The notes under the pieces were generated by a model. The model was not told the origin of the DNA. It was given only the letters and a program-made list of their open reading frames with translations, and searched no databases. Shown here piece by piece: positions 1-5,912 of a stretch of 8,834 bases of DNA. The position numbers and the translations under genes were made by a program. Within the stretch, counting starts at the first letter, position 1. The number at the start of each line of letters is the position of its first letter. This DNA comes from Planctomycetota bacterium (GTDB lineage: Bacteria > Planctomycetota > Phycisphaerae > Phycisphaerales > UBA1924), in assembly GCA_023412695.1 (NCBI GenBank), contig JAEYNG010000375.1:1-8834 (forward strand). Direction: 5' to 3'.

Positions 1-123
1 GGCGGGGCGTGGCGGCGAGGTTCGCGCCGGCCGGGCGGCGGGGGATTGCTTGCGTACTTGCACCATTATGCAAGTATTGCATGTGCAACATGCTTCGTCA
101 AGCGGAATCGATCGGTAAGGGCG
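1..123. other. Non-coding left edge with a palindrome cluster
   Basis: No convincing gene is seen between the window start and the end of the minus-strand prenyltransferase. The first 44 bases are very G-rich; bases 46-93 are comparatively AT-rich and full of short inverted repeats built on TTGCA/TGCAA, listed separately. An open frame crosses this stretch on the plus strand, but it runs on antisense through the prenyltransferase gene and looks like a shadow. The segment is probably the 3' flank of the minus-strand gene; nothing identifies the gene to its left. Confidence 0.5.
55..93. repeat. Nested inverted repeats (TTGCA/TGCAA cluster)
   Basis: Directly visible: TACTTGCA (55-62) and TGCAAGTA (69-76) form a perfect 8-bp stem with a 6-base loop. 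TTGCA (77-81) and TGCAA (84-88) form a second palindrome. GCATGT (79-84) and ACATGC (88-93) form a third, overlapping one. The pentamer TTGCA thus occurs four times in alternating orientation within 31 bp. It could be a binding site for a dimeric regulator or a transcript-end hairpin; neither strand shows the T-run expected of an intrinsic terminator. Confidence 0.5.
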
Positions 124-131
124 CTACGCCC
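119..131 (-). terminator. Small GC hairpin spanning the prenyltransferase stop codon
   Basis: GGGCG and CGCCC arms (119-123 and 127-131) flank the TAG stop codon of the minus-strand gene, giving a 5-bp GC-only stem with a 3-base loop. Only two T residues follow on the minus strand, so it is a poor intrinsic terminator; it may pause transcription or be chance in GC-rich sequence. Confidence 0.2.
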
Positions 132-1170
132 CTGCCCACCACCCCAGCTTCACGCCCAGCAAAAGGGCGACGGTGAGCAGCCCGAAGACGGCGCAAGCGG
201 CCTGGAACGGGCGGTCCTTGGTGGCGAGCTCGGTCGGGTCGTCGTGCACGCCGCGTTCGATGAGCACGATGCAGCGGAGCAGCCCGTAGGTCGCGGGCAG
301 CAGCGTGAGCCAGAGCAGGTTGAAGCCGAAGGTGTAGGTCTTGCTCTGCGCGATGACGTAATCAGAATAGCTCAGCAGCGTCGCGACGCCGGTGACGACC
401 ACGGACATGCGCAGGAAGTCGTCGGTGTAGAGCGCGTGCACGCCGCGGGCGGCGGCGGCGTTTGCGCCGAGGGTCCGGCGTTCGCCGAGCCGCTTGCCCA
501 GCGCGAGGAACATCGAAACAAAGAACGTGCACGAGAGCAGCCACGCGGAGGGGATGATCGCCACGGCAGCGCATCCGCCGAGCACGCGCAGGACGAAGCC
601 GAGTGACAGGCTCACGACATCGAGCACGGGGTGGGACTTGAAGCTCAGGGTGTACGCCGCGGTGTTGAGCGTGTAGAGCGCAACACAGACCGCCAGCAGC
701 ATCCGCGGCGTCTGCCAGCCATCGCCGGCGGGGACGGCGAGGATCGAAGCGACGGCGAGCGCGATCAGTGCGACCGCGTATACCCCGGCGGCGACGGGCG
801 AGACGCGGCCCGCGGCGATCGGGCGCCTGCACTTGCGTGGGTGCGCACGGTCCAGCTCACGGTCCTTGAGGTCGTTGAGCACGTACCCCGCGCTCGCGGC
901 GAAGCCGAACGCGAAGTATGCGCCGAGCGCGGCGATGATGATCCCGGTCCAGCCTGCCGCGCCCATGCCTTCCGCCCCGCCCGCGCTGACCTTGGCCGCG
1001 AGGTCGGCGACGCCGTAGACCGGGCCGATGAGGACGAAGCCGCCTTTGACCCACTGCTTCGGCCGCGCGAGCCGGACGAAATCGGCCAACGGCCCGATAA
1101 GTCCGCGCCGATCGACACTCGCGGGCTGCACGCCCACGCCGCCGGCCGGGGATGTCGCGGTCTGTTCCAT
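124..1170 (-). CDS. UbiA-family prenyltransferase, decaprenyl-phosphate phosphoribosyltransferase-like
   Basis: Predicted 348-residue integral membrane protein of the UbiA superfamily. The best-known relative with this motif set is decaprenyl-phosphate phosphoribosyltransferase (mycobacterial Rv3806c), which joins PRPP to a polyprenyl phosphate and so opens the route to lipid-linked arabinose or ribose. Seen in the sequence: RPKQW at residues 36-40, the Mg-binding motif N99-D100-x2-D103-x3-D107 followed by HP and RRPIA (110-119), the second polar loop Y173...K178...D184, then GFVLRV (191-196), LGKRLGER (224-231), and a late DDPTE (310-314) with DRPF (319-322). About eight or nine hydrophobic spans are visible. 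It is longer than Rv3806c (about 300 residues) because of an N-terminal tail of about 30 residues and an extra loop around 58-72. The start at 1170 is the only ATG ahead of the first conserved block; no Shine-Dalgarno is seen. It is transcribed divergently from the glycan genes. The class is secure; the exact substrate is inferred. Confidence 0.87.
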   Translation of the reverse strand: MEQTATSPAGGVGVQPASVDRRGLIGPLADFVRLARPKQWVKGGFVLIGPVYGVADLAAKVSAGGAEGMGAAGWTGIIIAALGAYFAFGFAASAGYVLNDLKDRELDRAHPRKCRRPIAAGRVSPVAAGVYAVALIALAVASILAVPAGDGWQTPRMLLAVCVALYTLNTAAYTLSFKSHPVLDVVSLSLGFVLRVLGGCAAVAIIPSAWLLSCTFFVSMFLALGKRLGERRTLGANAAAARGVHALYTDDFLRMSVVVTGVATLLSYSDYVIAQSKTYTFGFNLLWLTLLPATYGLLRCIVLIERGVHDDPTELATKDRPFQAACAVFGLLTVALLLGVKLGWWAGA

Positions 1171-1330
1171 CGCGAAGTGAGTCTATCGGGCGGTCGCCTT
1201 TGATCCGCCAGTGATGTGAGTGCGCTGCGGTTGCACCGCGCCAGGTACGCACGGCGCGGCGTCGGCGTTCATGGGCCTCTTCTACCGTGGCGCTGTTGTC
1301 GCAACCGCGCGATTCCGATGCGCGGGATCA

Positions 1331-1348
1331 CGAACGTGTGTACGTTCG
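1331..1348. promoter_or_regulatory. 18-bp operator-like palindrome
   Basis: CGAACGT (1331-1337) and ACGTTCG (1342-1348) are perfect 7-bp arms around GTGT, about 160 bp from the prenyltransferase start and 180 bp from the GT-C-like start. Its symmetry and place in a divergent promoter region suit a dimeric repressor or activator. A TATGAC hexamer lies just downstream (1352-1357). It has half-sites like the Gram-positive LexA box (CGAAC...GTTCG), but with eight bases between them rather than four, so I do not call it an SOS box. Confidence 0.35.
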
Positions 1349-1378
1349 GTCTATGACGCGCACACATTGCGCGGAAGC

Positions 1379-1406
1379 GGCGGCGGACAGGCTGAAGACC
1401 GCCGCC
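1379..1406 (+). repeat. GC-rich stem-loop upstream of the GT-C-like gene
   Basis: GGCGGCGG (1379-1386) and CCGCCGCC (1399-1406) can pair as a perfect 8-bp stem with a 12-base loop, in the probable 5' leader of the membrane protein gene. No T-run follows, so it is not a classic terminator. Such triplet-like GC arms also arise by chance in sequence this rich in G+C. Confidence 0.25.
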
Positions 1407-1531
1407 CCGACGAACACCGACCTGATCGCTGGCATACGTCTCATTGGCCGATACTCTCGCATCCGCCCATCCCACTTGCATACCCGTCCCCCACCCGCAC
1501 AACAGGCCAGCGTCCCCACCGCACGAAGAGT

Positions 1532-3109
1532 ATGAGTCTGCTTCCGGTACAACGCCAAGATTCCGAGATGGCGAAGCCTTCTTTACGAGCGGCGGTGGTC
1601 GCGGCCGCGATCGTGGCGGTGCTCTTCGCTGTGTGCGCGTGGCCGCTGGTCTTCTCGGAGAACCTGCTCGGCCGCGCGGCGTTTGACCAGCTTCACTATC
1701 ACGAGCCGGCGATCCGCACGTTCGCGGCGGAGCTTCCGAGCCCGAACCTTCGTGATTATCGCTCCGCGACCACGCCGGGGTATCACCTTCTGCTCGCGGT
1801 GGTGTGCCGGGTTGTCACCGACTCGGGGATGTGGCTGCAGTTTGTGTCGTCGCTGTTCACGATTGCGCTGCTCGGTGCCTTCGCATTCGTCGCGACGAGG
1901 ACCGGTCGCGGCCGCATGCCCGGCGCGACGGCGGTGCTGCTCACGCTCCCGATCATCGCATCCATCTATGTCTTCTTTCCCGGCGTGTGGCTGCTGCCGG
2001 ACAACCTTGGCTGGCTGCTCGTGCTCGGCACGGGGGTGTTGAGCTGGCGCATCGCCGACCGCGGCATATCGATTCCGACGTTTTTCGCGGCCGCGGTTCT
2101 GCTCGCGGCGGTCGTGCTCACGCGGCAGAGCCACCTCTGGGTCGCCGCGATGGTGTGGCTGGGCGCGTGGATCGGCGCGTCGCCGATCGGTGATGGCGGC
2201 CTCATGGGCGTGCTCTCGCGTCCGTCGCTGCGGGTGCGGGCGTTTCTTGTCGCGCTTGTCGCCACGGTGCCGGCGGTGCTCCTGCTGCTGTACTTCAAGA
2301 GCCTGTGGAACGGGCTGACGCCGCCGATGTTCGCGTTTCAGTATCGCCAGTCGTGGAACCCGGCCGCGCCCGCGTTCATCCTCACGCTTGTCGCCATCTT
2401 CTCCGTGTTCTTCATGGGGTACATCTGGGACGCGGCGATCCGGATCGCGACACGCCACCCGGTGGAGTTGATCGGCGTGCTCGCGCTCGGCGGGCTGGCC
2501 GCGGCGATTCCCGCGACGACCTACGTCCACGAGGAACGCTCGACCGGGCTCTGGAACCTCGTCCGCGTTGCGCCGGTCATTGCCGACCACACAAGTGTCG
2601 TGCTGCTGATCGGTGCGCCGCTCGGCGCGTGGGCCATGTGGGCGTGGTTCGAGGCCCTTGGCGCGCGGGCGCGGTGGTTCTTCGTCGGCGCACTGGCCGC
2701 GTTCGGCGCGGCGCAGACCGCCAACCCCATCTGCTGGCAGCGGTATATCGAGCCGCTGCTGCTGATCGCCATGGGCTTGGGCGCCGCGAGCCTTCCGCCG
2801 GCCCGCGAGCCGGGGAGCACCACGGGCCTTGAGCGGTTCCTTCTTCACGCCGCGCCGATCGCGCGTGTGAAGGGGCCGATCATTCTGGCGGTGCTCTTTG
2901 CGGCGCTGGTCGTCCGCAGCCTGCAGCACCCGGACGTGCCGTGGAATACGGAGATCGGCCCGGACGGGCGGCGGCGCGTCGTCGGTGGGGTGCTTGTTAT
3001 CCCGGGCGTGCGGATGGAGGAGCAGGAGCATCGAATCCCGCGTTCATTACCGGACACTCCTCCGCTCTCGCCAAGCCGGTCCATAGACTCGCCCGAGAGT
3101 GACCGATGA
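1532..3109 (+). CDS. Multi-spanning membrane protein, ALG10-like GT-C glycosyltransferase (putative)
   Basis: A 525-residue membrane protein with roughly 12-13 hydrophobic segments. Several blocks recall eukaryotic ALG10/DIE2 (GT59), a GT-C enzyme that uses a lipid-phosphate sugar: an acidic/histidine motif in the first luminal-type loop (FDQLHYHEP, 51-59, where ALG10 has DE-x-FH), then SATTPGYH (78-85, compare TTPPGLY), LPDNLGW (155-161), LTRQSHLW (196-203, compare RQTNIVW), and CWQRYIEPLL (401-410, compare an EPRY-type motif). GT-C enzymes act on the outer face of the membrane with polyprenyl-phosphate sugars, which fits a glycan locus. I recognise the pattern from memory; an alignment is needed to confirm it. 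ATG 1532 is chosen; ATG 1568 (residue 13, just before the first membrane span) is equally possible, and neither has a well-spaced Shine-Dalgarno (GAAGAG at 1525-1530 is one base from ATG). The residues encoded upstream to 1220 look non-coding. The stop overlaps the gmd start (ATGA), implying translational coupling. A soluble tail of about 60 residues follows the last span. Confidence 0.7.
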   Translation: MSLLPVQRQDSEMAKPSLRAAVVAAAIVAVLFAVCAWPLVFSENLLGRAAFDQLHYHEPAIRTFAAELPSPNLRDYRSATTPGYHLLLAVVCRVVTDSGMWLQFVSSLFTIALLGAFAFVATRTGRGRMPGATAVLLTLPIIASIYVFFPGVWLLPDNLGWLLVLGTGVLSWRIADRGISIPTFFAAAVLLAAVVLTRQSHLWVAAMVWLGAWIGASPIGDGGLMGVLSRPSLRVRAFLVALVATVPAVLLLLYFKSLWNGLTPPMFAFQYRQSWNPAAPAFILTLVAIFSVFFMGYIWDAAIRIATRHPVELIGVLALGGLAAAIPATTYVHEERSTGLWNLVRVAPVIADHTSVVLLIGAPLGAWAMWAWFEALGARARWFFVGALAAFGAAQTANPICWQRYIEPLLLIAMGLGAASLPPAREPGSTTGLERFLLHAAPIARVKGPIILAVLFAALVVRSLQHPDVPWNTEIGPDGRRRVVGGVLVIPGVRMEEQEHRIPRSLPDTPPLSPSRSIDSPESDR

Positions 3110-4215
3110 ATGCCTTACGCATGAATCCTGCCGCGGCCAACAACGGCGCCAAGCCCAGGGTCGCCCTCATCACCGGCATCACCGGGCAGGACGGCTCGTA
3201 CCTCGCCGAGTTCCTGCTCGAGAAGGGGTACGAGGTGCACGGGATCGTGCGGCGGGCGTCGCTCTTCAACACGGCGCGGATTGACCATCTGTATAACGAC
3301 CCGCACGCCCGCACGCCGGCCACGCGCATGGGGCGGATGACGCTCCACCACGGCGACGTCACCGACGCGAACATCCTCGAGCGGCTGGTGCGGTCGATCG
3401 CGCCGGACGAGGTGTACAACCTTGCGGCGCAGTCGCACGTGCGTGTGTCGTTCGAGATGCCGATCCACACGATGGAGAGCGCGGGGTCGGGGGCGATGAA
3501 GCTGCTCGAGGCGGTCAGGGACTATCAGCAGGTGTCCGGGCGCGTGGTGCGGTATTACCAGGCCTCCAGCAGCGAGATGTTCGGCGCAACGACGGAGTCG
3601 CCGCAGAACGAATCGACGCCGTTCCGGCCGCGGAGCCCGTACGCGATCGCCAAGCTCGCGGCGCACTTTGCGACGGTCAATGCGCGCGAGGCGTACGGGA
3701 TGCACGCGTCGTGCGGGATCCTGTTCAATCACGAGTCGCCGCGACGCGGCGAGACGTTCGTGACGCGGAAGATCACCCGGGCGGCGACGCGCATCAAGCT
3801 CGGACTGCAGGAGTACTTGTACCTGGGCAACCTCGACGCCGAACGCGACTGGGGCTTCGCGGGGGACTATGTGCAGGCGATGTGGATGATGCTGCAGCAG
3901 GACACGCCGGACGACTATGTGATCGCCACTGGGCGGTCGATGTCGGTCCGGACATTCGCGGAAAAGGTCTTTGCGCTCCTTGAGCTTAATGCCCGGAAGC
4001 ACATCAAGATCGACCAGCGCTACATGCGTCCGGCGGAGGTGGCGCACCTGTGCGGCGATGCCTCCAAGGCGAAGCGCGTCTTGGGGTGGGCGCCGACCAC
4101 GACCACGGACCAGCTCATCGCGATGATGGTCGAGAGCGACATGCGCATCGCCCGGCGGGAGCGCACCCTCCGCGACGCCGGGCATGACCCCGAGCCCGCG
4201 TCGGCGCAGGGGTGA
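3106..4215 (+). CDS. gmd: GDP-mannose 4,6-dehydratase
   Basis: Cytoplasmic extended short-chain dehydrogenase that converts GDP-D-mannose to GDP-4-keto-6-deoxy-D-mannose, the branch point to GDP-L-fucose, GDP-rhamnose and GDP-perosamine. The 369-residue length matches the family (E. coli Gmd about 373). Seen: NADP-binding GITGQDG (24-30) followed by the Gmd signature GIVRRASLFNTARIDHLY, NLAAQSHV, QASSSEMFG (152-160) with the catalytic S155 (Thr in E. coli) and E157, Y179-x3-K183 in SPYAIAK, NHESPRRGETFVTRKI, LGNLDAERDWGFAGDYV, and the C-terminal RPAEV with a GD-x2-KA-x3-LGW block. All catalytic residues are present. It starts on the ATGA overlap with the upstream membrane protein, with a GAGAG at 3095-3099 six bases ahead. 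A second in-frame ATG at 3121 is possible. No fucose synthase, reductase or aminotransferase follows directly; the next gene is an epimerase that also belongs to GDP-mannose metabolism. Confidence 0.96.
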   Translation: MNALRMNPAAANNGAKPRVALITGITGQDGSYLAEFLLEKGYEVHGIVRRASLFNTARIDHLYNDPHARTPATRMGRMTLHHGDVTDANILERLVRSIAPDEVYNLAAQSHVRVSFEMPIHTMESAGSGAMKLLEAVRDYQQVSGRVVRYYQASSSEMFGATTESPQNESTPFRPRSPYAIAKLAAHFATVNAREAYGMHASCGILFNHESPRRGETFVTRKITRAATRIKLGLQEYLYLGNLDAERDWGFAGDYVQAMWMMLQQDTPDDYVIATGRSMSVRTFAEKVFALLELNARKHIKIDQRYMRPAEVAHLCGDASKAKRVLGWAPTTTTDQLIAMMVESDMRIARRERTLRDAGHDPEPASAQG

Positions 4216-4523
4216 GTTCGTCTCCCCTTTTACGCCCAGGTCCGGCACGCCCCCTTCCGGCCCCGGCCACGTCCTTGAGCGGGGCGCACCGCTGACCGAT
4301 GACTACCGCGGCCGCCGCGCACGCATGGCGCGCGGGGCGTTGCCGCTTGCGCAGGGAGACTTCATCGATGCCTCCACCCCCCTTCCAGCCACCGACTCAG
4401 GGCCTTCCCCGCGGCCCGCGCAGCGGCTCGCATTCGCTCGGGGCCGTTGACCAGTCGTCGGCGGGTCCGAGAACATTCGGCCCTAACACCCCGGGCCTAG
4501 AGTCCGTAGGACCGCGGCCGGGC

Positions 4524-4552
4524 GAGGTCCGTCGCCCTGACGAAGAGGTCCG
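4524..4552 (+). repeat. Short direct repeat GAGGTCCG, 21-bp period
   Basis: GAGGTCCG occurs at 4524-4531 and again at 4545-4552, two helical turns apart, about 180 bp ahead of the epimerase start. Related GTCCG words lie at 4465-4469 and 4502-4506. This could be a paired activator site, or chance in GC-rich DNA. Confidence 0.2.
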
Positions 4553-4714
4553 AGCAGGCAGCACGTTCAGAGAGAGTCCACTCCAACCGAGCACCGGCGC
4601 GCCCGTCGATCGGGCGGAGCAGCGGCTGGCAGAGCCGCGCCGGCACGTCTGAGCCAGGCACCCAATCCACAACAACCCGGCGCGTCACGCACGCGTCCGC
4701 ACGCACCAAGGCTT

Positions 4715-4720
4715 GAAAGG
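4715..4720 (+). promoter_or_regulatory. Ribosome binding site deciding the epimerase start
   Basis: GAAAGG lies ten bases before ATG 4731. An upstream in-frame TTG at 4713 would overlap this site and add six residues; the AAAGG and the ATG favour 4731. Confidence 0.5.
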
Positions 4721-4730
4721 TCAGTTCCCC

Positions 4731-5885
4731 ATGTCGAGCAAGGATCAACCCATCGTTGTCTGCGGCGGCGGCGGTTTCATCGGCGGCCATCTCGTCGGCG
4801 AGTTCCGCCGGATGGGGTACCGGAATATCCGGTCGATCGACATCAAGCCGCTGGACGAGTGGTACCAGGTCTTCCGCGACGTGAAGAACATGCAGCTCGA
4901 CCTGAAGGACCTGGGCAACTGCCGCAAGGCCTTGCGCGGGTGCGAGGATGCGCAGGTCTTCCAGCTCGCCGCGGACATGGGCGGCATGGGGTTCATCGAG
5001 AACAACAAAGCGCTGTGCATGCTGAGCGTGCTGACGAACACGCACATGCTCATGGCGGCCAACGAGGTGGGCGTTGACCGGTTCTTCTACAGCTCGTCCG
5101 CGTGCGTGTACAACGCCTCGAAGCAGAAGGACCCGAACGTGACCGCCTTGAAAGAGGAGGACGCGTACCCGGCGATGCCGGAGGACGGCTACGGCTGGGA
5201 GAAGCTGTTCAGCGAGCGCATGTGCCGCCACTTCCGCGAGGACTTCGGCCTGGCGACGCGCGTCGCGCGGTTCCACAACGTCTACGGCCCGAACGGCACC
5301 TGGGAGGGCGGGCGCGAGAAGGCCCCGGCGGCGATCTGCCGGAAGGTCATCAACGCGGTTCACACCGGCAACCACAAGATCGAGATCTGGGGCGACGGCA
5401 CGCAGACGCGTTCGTTCATGTACATCACGGACTGCACCAAGGGCATCCGGATGCTCACCGACTCGGACTTCACGCAGCCGATCAACCTCGGCTCGAGCGA
5501 GCTGGTGAGCATCAACCAGCTCGTGTCGATCGCGGAAGAGATCGCCGGGATCAGGCTCGAGCGGTCGTACAAGCTCGATGCGCCCAAGGGCGTCGCCGGG
5601 CGCAACAGCGACAACACCCTCATCCAGCAGGTCTTCAACTGGGAGCCGGACACGCGCCTGCGCGACGGCATGGAGAAGACCTACCGCTGGATCTACGACG
5701 AGTTCATGGCTAAGTACGGCTCGGGCGCGCCCGCGGCCGCGCGGAACGGCGTCGCGAAGTCTCCGTCGCGCAAGGCCAAGCCCGCCCGCAAGGCGAAGAC
5801 TGTCGCCAAGAGCAAGAAGAAGGCCGCCAAGCCCGCGTCGAAGGCCCGCGCGGGGAAGCGCCGCGCCCCCGCACGCACCCGATGA
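4731..5885 (+). CDS. GDP-mannose 3,5-epimerase-like enzyme with H1-like C-terminal tail
   Basis: A 384-residue extended short-chain dehydrogenase. The core closely follows plant GDP-mannose 3,5-epimerase (GME), which converts GDP-D-mannose to GDP-L-galactose and GDP-L-gulose by transient C4 oxidation and C3/C5 epimerisation. Seen: NAD-binding GGGGFIG (12-18), the GME-typical AADMGGMGFIENN, FYSSSACVY with S123 and C125, YGWEK with Y154 and K158, RFHNVYGPNGTWEGGREKAP with K197, GDGTQTRSF, and GRNSDNTLI near the end. S123, C125, Y154, K158 and K197 match the residues I recall for Arabidopsis GME (S143, C145, Y174, K178, K217). The fold ends near residue 330. Residues 331-384 form a disordered tail with 12 Lys and 8 Arg, many Ala and Pro, and no acidic residue, resembling bacterial histone-H1-like proteins; I do not know this for GMEs. 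The glycosyltransferase gene follows after 27 bases. Activity on the Gmd product instead of GDP-mannose cannot be excluded. Confidence 0.88.
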   Translation: MSSKDQPIVVCGGGGFIGGHLVGEFRRMGYRNIRSIDIKPLDEWYQVFRDVKNMQLDLKDLGNCRKALRGCEDAQVFQLAADMGGMGFIENNKALCMLSVLTNTHMLMAANEVGVDRFFYSSSACVYNASKQKDPNVTALKEEDAYPAMPEDGYGWEKLFSERMCRHFREDFGLATRVARFHNVYGPNGTWEGGREKAPAAICRKVINAVHTGNHKIEIWGDGTQTRSFMYITDCTKGIRMLTDSDFTQPINLGSSELVSINQLVSIAEEIAGIRLERSYKLDAPKGVAGRNSDNTLIQQVFNWEPDTRLRDGMEKTYRWIYDEFMAKYGSGAPAAARNGVAKSPSRKAKPARKAKTVAKSKKKAAKPASKARAGKRRAPARTR

Positions 5886-5912
5886 TCGCGCACCGATCGT
5901 GAGCTCCGCCGC

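Larger units (their letters stand above)
1171..1531. promoter_or_regulatory. Divergent intergenic region between prenyltransferase and GT-C-like gene
   Basis: These 361 bases separate two divergently transcribed genes and should hold both promoters. I cannot assign convincing -35/-10 pairs: weak TAGACT-like (minus strand, just above the prenyltransferase start) and TATGAC (1352-1357) hexamers lack matching -35 boxes. Structures seen are a 5-bp hairpin GCGGT/ACCGC (1227-1231/1235-1239), an 18-bp palindrome (1331-1348), and an 8-bp GC hairpin with a 12-base loop (1379-1386/1399-1406). A plus-strand open frame extends upstream to a GTG at 1220, but its first 104 residues look non-coding. Confidence 0.45.
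4216..4730. other. 515-bp gap without a convincing gene
   Basis: This is the largest break in the plus-strand cluster. Open frames exist on both strands but their translations are Pro/Arg/Gly-rich and match no family I know. The best candidate is ATG 4368 to stop 4652 (94 residues), which has a good AGGGAG nine bases upstream; its third-position G+C (about 73% by hand count) looks lower than in the neighbouring genes, so I do not call it a gene. Structures seen: hairpin GGGCGA/TCGCCC (4520-4525/4532-4537), GGCCC/GGGCC (4479-4483/4493-4497), and GAGGTCCG repeated at 4524-4531 and 4545-4552 with a 21-bp period, with further GTCCG words at 4465 and 4502. A TTGACC at 4447-4452 lacks a clear -10 box. 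It probably holds the promoter and leader of the epimerase operon. Confidence 0.45.

Noticed and set aside
1331..1348. LexA (SOS) box of the CGAAC-N4-GTTCG type
   Set aside because: The half-sites are present but separated by eight bases instead of four, and neither neighbour is an SOS gene.
1220..1531. N-terminal extension of the GT-C-like protein from GTG 1220
   Set aside because: The added 104 residues are Arg/Pro/Thr-rich with no signal or domain, and the region carries palindromes of an intergenic type. The first membrane span follows ATG 1532 and ATG 1568 directly.
1583..3031. Long minus-strand open frame (482 codons) opposite the GT-C-like gene
   Set aside because: Its translation is Arg/His/Asp-rich without hydrophobic cores or known motifs, typical of the antisense of a GC-rich gene. 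Similar shadows oppose the other genes (3115-4248, 4497-5930, 5934-7175, 7182-8030).
4447..4476. Sigma-70-like promoter with TTGACC (4447-4452)
   Set aside because: At 17-18 bases spacing the -10 position reads AGAACA or GAACAT, only about three matches to TATAAT, so it is not supported.
4368..4652. Small Pro-rich protein gene in the gap after gmd
   Set aside because: It has a good AGGGAG site, but low third-position G+C for this locus and no recognisable family; kept only as a finding.
5884..5898. Terminator after the epimerase (GATCG/CGATC hairpin)
   Set aside because: The stem has only five certain base pairs, no T-run follows, and the glycosyltransferase starts 15 bases later.
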